A DNA stretch of 64,000 bases from Fen-1273 sp963748405. Lineage in GTDB: Bacteria; Bacteroidota; Ignavibacteria; UBA10030; UBA6906. A program made the position numbers and the translations under genes. Numbering within the stretch: the stretch's first letter is position 1; each line of letters opens with the position of its first letter. The stretch is from NCBI GenBank assembly GCA_963748405.1, contig CAVVIT010000008.1:405593-469592 (forward strand), read 5' to 3'. This document shows positions 26,145 through 34,677 of this stretch, piece by piece. The notes beneath the pieces were generated by a model. That model was not told the DNA's origin and ran no database searches. It worked only from the letters and a program-made list of their open reading frames with translations.

Positions 26145-28568
26145 ATGAAAGGGACAAAGGTGACTGCAGAGAACATCGCCGCTGAAACTGAGATGAATAC
26201 GACGGACAAACCACTGCCGCTTGATTTGCTGCGAAAGATGGACGCGTACTGGCGCGCCGCAAATTATCTGTCTGTAGGCCAGATTTATTTGTACGACAAT
26301 CCGTTGTTAAAGGAGCCGCTGAAACTCTCGCACGTGAAGCCGACATTGCTCGGGCACTGGGGGACGACGCCGGGGCAGAACTTCATTTACGTGCATCTGA
26401 ACCGGGTTATCAGGAAATATGACCTGAACATGATCTACATCGCCGGTCCCGGGCACGGCGGCCCTGCGCTGGTGGGCAACACGTACCTCGAAGGCACGTA
26501 TAGTGAGATCTATCCGAACATCAGCCGGGACGAAGCCGGACTGAAGAAGCTGTTCACCCAGTTCTCCTTCCCCGGAGGGATTCCCAGCCACGTCTCACCG
26601 GAGTGTCCGGGTTCGATTCACGAAGGCGGCGAGCTGGGATATTCACTCAGCCATGCCTTCGGGGCCGTGTTCGACAGTCCGGAACTGGTCGTTGCCTGCG
26701 TCATCGGTGACGGCGAGGCGGAGACGGGCCCGCTGGCAACGGCATGGCACTCCAATAAATTCCTCAACCCGGTCACCGACGGAGCCGTGCTCCCTATCCT
26801 GCATCTGAACGGCTACAAAATAGCCAACCCGACGGTCTTTGCCCGCATCGAACATGAGGAATTGGAGCAGTTTCTGAGAGGGTGCGGCTGGACCCCCTAC
26901 TTTGTTGAAGGCGATGAGCCGGAAACGATGCATCAACTCATGGCCGGGGCCCTGGAAAAGGTCATCGGAGACATCCGGCGAATTCAGGAGAATGCACGGA
27001 ACAAGAACGACGCCTCCCGGCCGCGCTGGCCGATGATCGTCTTGAAGTCACCCAAGGGCTGGACAGGCCCGAAAGTCGTGGACGGCCTGCAAATTGAGGG
27101 GACGTTCCGGGCACACCAGGTGCCGCTTCTTGTGGATGCCGATCATCCGGGTCATCTCGCTCAGCTGGAAACCTGGATGAAGAGCTACAGGCCGGAAGAA
27201 CTGTTTGATCAGGAAGGCCGGCTCATGCCTGAACTGGCCGCGCTGGCGCCTGAAGGGGACCGGCGGATGGGTGCCAATCCGCACGCCAATGGCGGGCTGC
27301 TGCTGCGCGATTTGATTATGCCCGACTTCCTGAAGTACGCGGTGAACGTGCCGTCACCGGGATCAGTCGAGGCCGCCGACACGCATGTGCTCGGGGAATT
27401 CCTGCGCGATGTCACAAGGCTCAACAAGGAGCAACGGAATTTCCGGATCTTCGGTCCCGACGAGACGCTATCCAATCGATTGAACGCCGTCCTCGAGGTC
27501 ACAAACAGGCAGTGGGAAGCACGGACGCAGGGGAACGATGAGTTTCTTGCGCCGGAAGGCCAGGTCATGGAGATGTTGAGCGAGCATCAGTGCGAAGGGT
27601 GGCTCGAAGGGTACCTGCTGACGGGCCGGCATGGACTTTTCAATTGTTACGAAGCGTTCATTCATATCATCGATTCGATGTTTAACCAGCACGCCAAGTG
27701 GCTGAAAGTCACCGCGACGCTCCCCTGGCGGAGGAAAATCGCATCGCTGAATTACCTGCTTGCCTCTCACGTCTGGCAGCAGGCTCATAACGGCTTCACG
27801 CATCAGGACCCCGGCTTCATCGATCATGTGGTGAACAAGAAGGCATCAATCGTGCGCGTGTACCTTCCGCCGGATGCCAACTGCCTGCTCTCGGTCTGGA
27901 ACCATTGTCTTCGCAGCCGGCATTACGTCAATGTCGTGGTCGCGGGGAAGTACCTCGCCCCCCAGTGGTTGACCATGGATGCCGCGGTCGAGCATTGCGC
28001 GCAGGGGATCGGCATCTGGCACTGGGCCGGCACCGACGGGGGCGGCGAACCGGACGTGGTGATGGCCTGCTGCGGCGACGTACCGACGCTCGAGACGCTG
28101 GCCGCAGTCTCCATCCTCCGCCGCCACCTTCCCGATCTGCAAGTCCGTGTGATCAATGTCGTCGATCTGATGAAACTGGAGCCGGATACGGAACATCCGC
28201 ACGGGCTGAGCGATCGGGACTTCGACGCACTCTTCACAAAAGACAAACCGATCGTCTTCGCGTTCCACGGCTACCCGTGGTTGATCCACCGGCTGACCTA
28301 CCGCCGCACAAATCACGACAACATGCATGTTCGCGGCTACAAGGAAGAGGGGACGATCACGACGACATTCGACATGACGGTCTTGAACGACCTTGACAGG
28401 TTCCATCTGGTTCAGGATGTGATCAACCGGCTGCCGAATCCGGGAGCGAAAGGCGCCGCGCTGAAGCGGATGGTTCAGGACAAGCTCGTCGAACACAAGC
28501 TGTACATCGACAGGCACGGCGAGGACATGCCGGAAATCCGAAACTGGAAGTGGGATGGCCCCGCATGA
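26145..28568 (+). CDS. xfp: Phosphoketolase (xylulose-5-P / fructose-6-P)
   Basis: An 807-residue thiamine-diphosphate enzyme that splits xylulose 5-phosphate or fructose 6-phosphate with inorganic phosphate to acetyl phosphate plus an aldose phosphate. The family signatures are clear: LSVGQIYLYDNPLL near the start, GHWGTTPGQNFIYVHLN, GPGHGGPALVGNTYLEG, GDGEAETGPLATAWHSNKF (ThDP/Mg2+) and HPHGLSDRDFD. The start 26145 follows GAAGGGAAC. Its stop overlaps the start of the aldolase pseudogene (ATGA). Whether xylulose or fructose phosphate is preferred cannot be read from the sequence. Confidence 0.95.
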   Translation: MKGTKVTAENIAAETEMNTTDKPLPLDLLRKMDAYWRAANYLSVGQIYLYDNPLLKEPLKLSHVKPTLLGHWGTTPGQNFIYVHLNRVIRKYDLNMIYIAGPGHGGPALVGNTYLEGTYSEIYPNISRDEAGLKKLFTQFSFPGGIPSHVSPECPGSIHEGGELGYSLSHAFGAVFDSPELVVACVIGDGEAETGPLATAWHSNKFLNPVTDGAVLPILHLNGYKIANPTVFARIEHEELEQFLRGCGWTPYFVEGDEPETMHQLMAGALEKVIGDIRRIQENARNKNDASRPRWPMIVLKSPKGWTGPKVVDGLQIEGTFRAHQVPLLVDADHPGHLAQLETWMKSYRPEELFDQEGRLMPELAALAPEGDRRMGANPHANGGLLLRDLIMPDFLKYAVNVPSPGSVEAADTHVLGEFLRDVTRLNKEQRNFRIFGPDETLSNRLNAVLEVTNRQWEARTQGNDEFLAPEGQVMEMLSEHQCEGWLEGYLLTGRHGLFNCYEAFIHIIDSMFNQHAKWLKVTATLPWRRKIASLNYLLASHVWQQAHNGFTHQDPGFIDHVVNKKASIVRVYLPPDANCLLSVWNHCLRSRHYVNVVVAGKYLAPQWLTMDAAVEHCAQGIGIWHWAGTDGGGEPDVVMACCGDVPTLETLAAVSILRRHLPDLQVRVINVVDLMKLEPDTEHPHGLSDRDFDALFTKDKPIVFAFHGYPWLIHRLTYRRTNHDNMHVRGYKEEGTITTTFDMTVLNDLDRFHLVQDVINRLPNPGAKGAALKRMVQDKLVEHKLYIDRHGEDMPEIRNWKWDGPA

Positions 28569-29138
28569 ACGCGCAGGTGCTTGTAGAGACGGCGGGGGCG
28601 CTGGTCGCCGGCGACAGGGGGCTGCTGGCGATGGATGAAAGCAATCCAACCTGCAACAAACGATTTGAGGACCTGGGGATCCCCCGGAACGAGTCGACCC
28701 GGCGCGCGTACCGGGAGTTGATCGTGACGACGCCCGGTCTGAGTGAGAGCATAAGCGGGGCGATCCTTTACGACGAGACGATCCGCCAGCAGACAAAAGA
28801 TGGTACTCCCTTCGTCAAAGTCATTGCCGACGCGGGAATCATCCCCGGCCGGGGTTGCCTCGATGCAAATGCGCATGCATTGGCTCGTTATGCCGCGTTA
28901 TGCCAGGAAGTCGGACTGGTCCCGGTCGTCGAGCCGGAAGTGCTCATGGACGGAGGGCATTCCCTGGGCGTTGGCTTTTTCGTTCGCCCGCGCCATCCAG
29001 CAGCCGGCTCTGGAGATCTGGGCGGGCTAAGAAGCCAACGTGCCGGCGGCGCAAAATGCTCTGTTGCATCGAGCGAGGTGCAACCAGGCTGCCCGCCGCG
29101 GCCAGTACAATGCCGCAATGGAGAGAATACGTGTATGA
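28565..29138 (+). pseudogene. Class I fructose-bisphosphate aldolase, internally deleted
   Basis: The first 130 residues are good class I aldolase: GDRGLLAMDESNPTCNKRFEDLG, then VIADAGIIPGRG and VVEPEVLMDGGHS. The sequence then jumps, in another frame, to PWALAFSFARAIQQPALEIWAG and, past a TAA at 29028-29030, EANVPAAQNALL...RGQYNAAMERIRV ending at TGA 29136-29138. About 130 residues are missing at the join (near 28965), including the Schiff-base lysine segment, and a stop replaces the Lys normally found after WAG. So there is a deletion, frameshift and nonsense in one gene. It follows xfp with an ATGA overlap. The open frame from 28565 reads on only as a scrambled tail. Confidence 0.85.
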
Positions 29139-29160
29139 CAAATAACACTTCAGGGATCCA

Positions 29161-29373
29161 ATGAACGAGAGGAAGAACGGTCACCACGTGTATGGGGGGA
29201 CGGAGAGTGCCCTCGCTCAAGAAACCCATTCACCGTACTGGAAACGTGCACATCGTGACTGGCGTATCTGGGTCGCCGTGCTGTTGATGATTGCGGGCAT
29301 GGTTGTCTATGTGATGAGCGAGGATCTGTCATCGCGGCCTCTCAACCGGCCGCCCCCGTCAGGCTCAAATTGA
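29161..29373 (+). CDS. Small single-pass membrane protein
   Basis: Seventy residues with one hydrophobic helix (about residues 36-51, WVAVLLMIAGMVVYVM) between a charged N-terminus and a proline-rich tail. A CAGGGA motif lies 5 nt before the ATG. It sits 31 nt before the P-type ATPase start, on the same strand. I do not recognise the family; its position suggests an accessory of the pump or simply an unrelated small stress protein. Confidence 0.55.
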   Translation: MNERKNGHHVYGGTESALAQETHSPYWKRAHRDWRIWVAVLLMIAGMVVYVMSEDLSSRPLNRPPPSGSN

Positions 29374-29404
29374 AGTAATGTGCCAGAGAGCAGAGAGGAT
29401 GCCC

Positions 29405-32005
29405 ATGATCAAACCAGATGCGGACCGGGGCGCGGCTCCCGAATCGAAGCCCGATGCAAAGGAGGATTTGAAATCCCTGCCGATGCAGGAAGTGGAGAAG
29501 AAACTCGGTTCGTCGTCCGACGGCCTCACGCAGGCCGAGGCGGAGAAACGGTTTGCCCGGTACGGGCCGAACGAGATCGAAGAAAAGAAAACCAATGCCT
29601 TCCTGAAATTCCTCGGCTATTTCTGGGGCCCCATTCCGTGGATGATCGAAGCGGCCGTCGTCCTCTCTGCGGCAGCCCGGCATTGGCCTGATTTCTTCAT
29701 CATTCTCGTATTGCTTCTTGCCAACGCAATTGTCGGATTCTGGGAGGAACGCCAGGCCGGCAGCGCCATTGCCGCCCTGAAGGCCCAGCTGGCGATCAAG
29801 GCCCGGGTAAAACGGGACGGAAAGTGGGTCACCCCGCCGTCGCGTGAGCTTGTGCCTGGCGACGTCATCCGGCTGCGCCTGGGCGACATTGTGCCGGCGG
29901 ATGCGCGCCTGCTGGATGGCGATCCGGTGGAGGTGGATCAGTCGGCGTTGACGGGCGAATCGTTGCCCGTCACGCGCAAACCCGGGGAGGCGGTGTTTTC
30001 TGGTTCGATTATCCGACAGGGGGAGATCGGGGCGCTCGTCTACGCCACGGGTGCAAACACCTACTTCGGCAAGACGGCGCAACTGGTACAGGAGTCGCAC
30101 ACGGTCAGCCATTTTCAAAAGGCGGTTCTGAGGATCGGCAATTACCTGATCATACTGGCGGTGGCGCTGGTGGCGGTGATTATTGCCGTCGCGGTATTCC
30201 GCGGCGACCCGATCCTCACGACGTTGCAGTTCGCCCTGGTGTTGACCGTTGCCGCGATTCCAGTGGCGATGCCGACGGTGTTGTCGGTGACGATGGCGGT
30301 CGGCGCGCGCCTGCTCGCCAGGAAAAAGGCTATCGTAAGCAAGCTGGTGGCCATCGAGGAACTGGCGGGCGTGGACATCCTGTGCGCGGATAAGACCGGC
30401 ACACTGACACAGAACAAGCTGACGCTGGGGGATCCGTACTGTGTGAACAATATCCCCTCCGGGCAGGTGATCCTCTATGGGGCCCTGGCGTCGCGTGCGG
30501 ACAACAACGACACCGTTGATCTGGCCGTCCTTGGCGGACTGAAAGACAAAGAGGTCTTGAAGGCGTATGATGTGGTTCATTTCCAGCCGTTCGACCCGGT
30601 GCACAAACGCACCGAAGCCGCCGTCAAAGCCGGGGACGGAACGACGCTCAAGGTGACAAAAGGTGCGCCGCAGGTGATTCTGTCGTTGTCGTCGAATGCC
30701 GCTCAGGTGAATCCCGCCGTCGAGAAGGCGGTCAACGAATTTGCCGCTCGCGGGTTCCGTTCTCTGGGTGTGGCACGGGCCGGGGGCGACGGGCAATGGC
30801 AGTTCGTCGGCGTGTTGCCCCTGTTCGACCCCCCGCGTGATGATGCCAGCGCAACGATCGCGACCGCGCTTGCGATGGGCGTGAAAGTCAAGATGGTGAC
30901 GGGCGATGCACTGGCCATCGCAAGGGAAACCGCCAGGAAGTTGGACATGGGCACAAATATTCTCGATGCCGGCGGCCTGGGCGACTCGAAAAAGCAGGAG
31001 ACCCCGGAAGTGGGCGAGTCCATCGAGGAAGCCGATGGTTTCGCCCAGGTGTTCCCCGAACACAAGTTCCATATTGTCGACGTCCTGCAAAAGCGGGGCC
31101 ACATGGTCGGCATGACCGGCGACGGGGTGAACGACGCCCCCGCGCTCAAGAAAGCGGACTGCGGCATCGCCGTTTCAGGGGCGACCGACGCGGCGCGCGC
31201 GGCGGCTTCGATCGTGCTGATGACGCCCGGGCTGTCGGTGATCATCGACGCCATAAAGGAAAGCCGCCGTATATTCCAGCGGATGAACAGCTACGCTATC
31301 TACCGAATCACCGAGACATTGCGCGTGCTCTTCTTCATGACGCTGTCGATACTGGTCTTCAACTTCTACCCGGTGACCGCGGTCATGATCGTGATGCTGG
31401 CGTTGCTCAATGACGGGGCAATCCTCTCCATCGCGTATGATAACGTTCATTACAAGGACAAGCCCGAGGCGTGGAATATGCGCATGGTGCTGGGCATCTC
31501 CACGGTGCTCGGCGTCATCGGTGTCGTTTCCGCTTTCGGCCTGTTTTACCTCGGTGAGCGCGTCTTTGGCCTCGATCGAACGCACATCCAGACGTTGATG
31601 TACCTGAAGCTCTCCGTGGCCGGACATCTGACGATCTTCCTCACGCGTACGCGCGGTCCGTTCTGGTCTATACGCCCTGCGAAGATTCTCTGGATCGCGG
31701 TGCTCGGTACGCAAATCCTGGCGACGTTGATCGCGGTCTATGGGTTGTTTATGACGCCCCTGGGCTGGGGCTGGGCCGGCTTCGTGTGGGGGTATGCGCT
31801 GCTCTGGTTCCTCGTCAATGACCGGGTGAAACTGCTCGCGTATCGGATTTTTGATCCGGTCAAACCGGGGACGCCGTCCGATGTGAGGCCGGAGATCGCC
31901 CGGCGGGCTTATGAACTGTACGAGCGGCGGGGCCGCCAGGACGGCCGGGCGGTTCAGGACTGGCGGGAAGCGGAACGGGAAATTCAGAAGGAGACAAAAC
32001 GATGA
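29405..32005 (+). CDS. Plasma-membrane-type H+-ATPase (P-type, group IIIA)
   Basis: An 866-residue P-type ATPase. It shows TGES (actuator), DKTGTLTQNKL with phosphorylated Asp329, KGAP (nucleotide site) and GDGVNDAPALKKAD. About ten transmembrane helices are visible. The N-terminal pattern (SSDGLTQAEAEKRFARYGPNEI) and the absence of heavy-metal CPC or Ca2+ signatures place it with fungal and bacterial proton pumps. It would extrude protons with ATP, for example ATP and acid generated by the xfp/ackA route. The start at 29405 has AGAGAGG at 6 nt; an in-frame ATG at 29399 would leave no spacing. No C-terminal autoinhibitory tail is evident. Confidence 0.9.
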   Translation: MIKPDADRGAAPESKPDAKEDLKSLPMQEVEKKLGSSSDGLTQAEAEKRFARYGPNEIEEKKTNAFLKFLGYFWGPIPWMIEAAVVLSAAARHWPDFFIILVLLLANAIVGFWEERQAGSAIAALKAQLAIKARVKRDGKWVTPPSRELVPGDVIRLRLGDIVPADARLLDGDPVEVDQSALTGESLPVTRKPGEAVFSGSIIRQGEIGALVYATGANTYFGKTAQLVQESHTVSHFQKAVLRIGNYLIILAVALVAVIIAVAVFRGDPILTTLQFALVLTVAAIPVAMPTVLSVTMAVGARLLARKKAIVSKLVAIEELAGVDILCADKTGTLTQNKLTLGDPYCVNNIPSGQVILYGALASRADNNDTVDLAVLGGLKDKEVLKAYDVVHFQPFDPVHKRTEAAVKAGDGTTLKVTKGAPQVILSLSSNAAQVNPAVEKAVNEFAARGFRSLGVARAGGDGQWQFVGVLPLFDPPRDDASATIATALAMGVKVKMVTGDALAIARETARKLDMGTNILDAGGLGDSKKQETPEVGESIEEADGFAQVFPEHKFHIVDVLQKRGHMVGMTGDGVNDAPALKKADCGIAVSGATDAARAAASIVLMTPGLSVIIDAIKESRRIFQRMNSYAIYRITETLRVLFFMTLSILVFNFYPVTAVMIVMLALLNDGAILSIAYDNVHYKDKPEAWNMRMVLGISTVLGVIGVVSAFGLFYLGERVFGLDRTHIQTLMYLKLSVAGHLTIFLTRTRGPFWSIRPAKILWIAVLGTQILATLIAVYGLFMTPLGWGWAGFVWGYALLWFLVNDRVKLLAYRIFDPVKPGTPSDVRPEIARRAYELYERRGRQDGRAVQDWREAEREIQKETKR

Positions 32006-32074
32006 CAGTTCAACCCGGCCCCTGGATCCCGTTCCCGCTGCCGCCGAACTCCGGCACAATGTTGCGTACGGGAC

Positions 32075-32596
32075 TCACGGAAGCTCCCGGCCGGGCAAAG
32101 TGCGCCGCGATGTCGTCCTCACGTCGCCGGCCTCTCTGCCCCGGTAGTACTTTCGGGCGCATTCGGGGCACAATCCCTGGAAGAAGCGGGCATGTGAACA
32201 GGATTCAATATACGCTTCGAGGGGGATCCAGTATCCTGAATCGTCACGAATGCGCTTGCAGGACTCGCATATCCGCAGCAGTCCTTCCATAACCTTCAAC
32301 TCCGCAAGCGTGTCGTCAAGAATGCGGCCCAGAGTGATCGACCCCTCTTCAGCCATCTTTCGCTGGCGTTCCTTCTCGGCAAGCTCATTCCAGCGGCGCC
32401 AGGAATACCAGGCAAGCCCCAGCGTGAGCGCCACGGTGAGCGTGAAGAGTTCGTCAAGCTTCCAGTTGTCGTGCCTGTAAATCCATGCTACCCAGCGGCT
32501 GAAAGGATCAAACCGGAGTGATGCAAAGAACAGGCCGAGGGAGAGCACGAGGAGGAGGAGAAGGTCCCGGACCGGTCGGAGCTTGAGGAATTTCAT
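32075..32596 (-). CDS. Membrane protein with C-terminal ICxxCK(R/K)IRDDxGYW domain
   Basis: A 173-residue protein. Two N-terminal membrane helices (LLLLLVLSLGLFFASL; LFTLTVALTLGLAWYSW) lead into a charged coiled-coil (RRWNELAEKERQRKMAEEG...LKVMEGLL), then LRICESCKRIRDDSGYWIPLEAYIESCSHARFFQGLCPECARKYY, split here only for reading. This four-cysteine zinc-ribbon-like tail is normally found at the C-terminus of PAS/GAF or response-regulator proteins. Here it is attached straight to membrane helices with no sensory domain. Function unknown. It is the last minus-strand gene after the DegP locus, convergent with the H+-ATPase. Confidence 0.7.
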   Translation of the reverse strand: MKFLKLRPVRDLLLLLVLSLGLFFASLRFDPFSRWVAWIYRHDNWKLDELFTLTVALTLGLAWYSWRRWNELAEKERQRKMAEEGSITLGRILDDTLAELKVMEGLLRICESCKRIRDDSGYWIPLEAYIESCSHARFFQGLCPECARKYYRGREAGDVRTTSRRTLPGRELP

Positions 32597-32715
32597 ACAT
32601 GCAACCCGTGAAATGGGACAACGTTCGCCGGCGTTGCGGGGAAGGTTGGTCCTGCCCCCACCACGGCAGGTCTCAACGCTCCCCCGTCACCGGCTGATTG
32701 CTCAGCGTCGTTCGC

Positions 32716-32856
32716 CTACCGGGAGCCTGCGACCCAGGCAAGAAGGGGGGCAAGGATCACGAGCAGGTACAGCATTGACCGCAGCACCCTCCCGGCCGGT
32801 TTGCGTGAATACATGTTCAGCCACCCCCTGTGAACGTAGGCTGAAATCCACCTCAT
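32716..32856 (-). CDS. 46-aa membrane protein, ATGA-coupled to DegP
   Basis: A small frame that begins inside the degP stop: the ATG at 32856-32854 overlaps TGA at 32855-32853, so ribosomes could restart. The product is 46 residues, basic in the first half, with one hydrophobic helix near the C-terminus (MLYLLVILAPLLAWVAG) and a final SR. AGGTGG lies 5 nt before the ATG. No family recognised. Its size, topology and coupling to a protease match accessory membrane microproteins. Confidence 0.5.
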   Translation of the reverse strand: MRWISAYVHRGWLNMYSRKPAGRVLRSMLYLLVILAPLLAWVAGSR

Positions 32857-34376
32857 GATACCACCTGAAGTGCGACATAAAACGTGTTGTTGCCGCGCTT
32901 CAGGAGCATTGCCACGCTCCCGGTCTTCCCGACGTGTTCCATGGCCTTCCGGAAGTCGTTGACGGAGCTGATCGGCGCCCGGTTGATCTCCTTGATGAGG
33001 TCGTTCTTCTGCACCCCCGCTTCGTACGCCTCGCTTTCCGGCTTGACGGAGGCGACGATGACTCCCCTGTCGTTCTTGTATCCCAGGGCCTGCGCGACCG
33101 CCGGTGTCAGATCCTGGACCGACAGGCCGAACTTCTCTGCGCTCTTCTCCTCCGGTGCGCTTTCGCTGCCGGTGCTGCCGGCGGCGAGATTTTTCGGTCG
33201 CTCACCGAGCTCGACGGTGAATTCCTTCGCGCTTCCGTCCCTGAGCACGCTGATGGATGCCTTTGATCCCGGCTCCGCCTCAGCGACGAGATTCCTGAGC
33301 TGGACGCTGCTTTCCACCTGGACGTTGTTGAAGCTCGTGATGACGTCTCCGTGCTTGATCCCGGCTTTGTCGGCAGGCCCGCCCGCGTTCACGTCGCCCA
33401 CAAGGCACCCTTTCGTGTCCTTGAGATTCAACGCATGGGCCAGCCCTTCATCGATGTCCTGGGGGAGCAGCCCGAGGAAACCGCGTGTCACCTTTCCTTT
33501 TGCCACCAGCTGGTGCATCACGCTCTTTGCCATGTTGATCGGGATCGCGAAGCCGATCCCCACGTTCCCGCCGGCGCCGGAAGGGCTGAAAATCGCCGTG
33601 TTGATGCCGATGACCTTCCCGTCAAGGTCGGCGAGCGCTCCGCCGCTGTTGCCAGGATTGATTGAGGCGTCGGTCTGGATGAAGTCTTCGTAGTCGGCAA
33701 GATTCACCGATGACCGTCCCTTTGCGCTGATGATCCCCGCGGTCACGGTGTGCATCAGTTGAAACGGGTTCCCGACCGCGATCACCCACTGTCCCACCCG
33801 GGCCTGATCGGAGTTGCCGAGCTCTGCCACCGGCAGGTCCTTTGCGTCGATCTTGATCACCGCAACGTCGGTCTGTGGATCCCGCCCCACCACCTTCGCC
33901 GTGTATTTCTGCTTGTCCTGGAGGACCACGGTGAGCTTGTCCGCGCCGTCGACGACGTGGTTGTTCGTGAGGATATACCCCTCCTTTGACACGATCACCC
34001 CGGACCCGAGCGCATGTACCACCTGCTTCTGGTCGCCCTGGGGCGTATTGAAGAACCTGTGGAAGAAATCGTCCCCGAAGAAATCCCTGAGGGGATCTGT
34101 TGAAGATCCAAACGGGTTCGTCATGTGCGTCACCTGTTCGCTCATGATCGGGACGACCGCGGGATTGACTTTTGCCGCCGCGGCTTCAAAGGCCACGCTG
34201 AACTGATTGAGAAGCTCCTTTCCCTGCGGTGTGACTTCGGGCGAGGTGACCCCGGGGATGACGGTCTGTTCGCCGCGCGGGGCGGCTCCGACACTCATGA
34301 AGAATGCCCCCGCCCCCAGAAACCCGGCGGCGAGACACGCCAGGATGAACCAGCGTTGTCGATTGTTTGCAGCCAT
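32853..34376 (-). CDS. degP: DegP/HtrA serine protease-chaperone
   Basis: A 507-residue periplasmic protease. An N-terminal anchor or signal (residues 9-29) precedes the trypsin-like domain with His140 (TNNHVVDGAD), Asp170 (QTDVAVIKI) and Ser244 (NPGNSGGAL). Two PDZ domains follow: RGFLGLLPQDIDEGLA with GDVNAGGPADKAGIKHGDVI, and FGLSVQDLTPAVAQALG with KNDLIKEINRAPI. It degrades or chaperones unfolded envelope proteins. The start at 34376 (MAANNRQRW) is chosen because AGGGAG precedes it and the upstream in-frame ATG lacks signal-peptide character. It lies between two microprotein genes and downstream of a CusR-like box. Confidence 0.95.
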   Translation of the reverse strand: MAANNRQRWFILACLAAGFLGAGAFFMSVGAAPRGEQTVIPGVTSPEVTPQGKELLNQFSVAFEAAAAKVNPAVVPIMSEQVTHMTNPFGSSTDPLRDFFGDDFFHRFFNTPQGDQKQVVHALGSGVIVSKEGYILTNNHVVDGADKLTVVLQDKQKYTAKVVGRDPQTDVAVIKIDAKDLPVAELGNSDQARVGQWVIAVGNPFQLMHTVTAGIISAKGRSSVNLADYEDFIQTDASINPGNSGGALADLDGKVIGINTAIFSPSGAGGNVGIGFAIPINMAKSVMHQLVAKGKVTRGFLGLLPQDIDEGLAHALNLKDTKGCLVGDVNAGGPADKAGIKHGDVITSFNNVQVESSVQLRNLVAEAEPGSKASISVLRDGSAKEFTVELGERPKNLAAGSTGSESAPEEKSAEKFGLSVQDLTPAVAQALGYKNDRGVIVASVKPESEAYEAGVQKNDLIKEINRAPISSVNDFRKAMEHVGKTGSVAMLLKRGNNTFYVALQVVS

Positions 34377-34416
34377 GGTGGATACTCCCTGTTGTATGTG
34401 GAATGATTGACCTGTT

Positions 34417-34560
34417 CTACAAAAAAACATACCGGATGACCAGGAGCAGGAGGATGGACGCAACCATCATCATGAAAACGGCCAGAAACACCTGCCGGGA
34501 GTTGATGCCGATCGGCCGTGGTGTTTCCTGCCCCTTGTTTGGTCTCTCCTCCGTGGACAT
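34417..34560 (-). CDS. 47-aa single-pass membrane protein upstream of DegP
   Basis: A complete small gene: GGGAGG 6 nt before ATG at 34560, stop TAG at 34419-34417. The product has a polar N-terminus (MSTEERPNKGQETPRPIGIN) and one long hydrophobic C-terminal helix containing MMMVASILLLLVIRYVFL. It starts 40 nt before degP and 64 nt after a CusR-type box, so it is the first gene of the degP transcript. The topology (tail-anchored, one helix) recalls regulatory microproteins that bind membrane proteases or sensor kinases. Family unknown to me. Confidence 0.65.
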   Translation of the reverse strand: MSTEERPNKGQETPRPIGINSRQVFLAVFMMMVASILLLLVIRYVFL

Positions 34561-34609
34561 CGCAGGCCTCCCGTTTACCTACTCTGTTGGACGAACGGGA
34601 GATGGAATG

Positions 34610-34639
34610 AAGATGACGGGAAGATTACAGATTTGTCAT
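34610..34639 (-). promoter_or_regulatory. CusR/CopR-type response-regulator box before the degP locus
   Basis: The plus-strand sequence ATTACAGATTTGTCAT (34624-34639) reads ATGACAAATCTGTAAT on the coding strand. It is a near-palindrome matching the E. coli CusR box pattern ATGACAA-nn-TTGTCAT at 12 of 14 fixed bases. An 11-nt direct repeat (AAGATGACGGG / AAGATTACAGA) overlaps it. The box lies 50-79 nt before the 47-aa gene start, and the neighbouring response regulator is of the CusR/CopR type. Confidence 0.55.
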
Positions 34640-34677
34640 GAAGGCGGGCGGCGGTAACAGGGAGAACGCAGCGGAAC

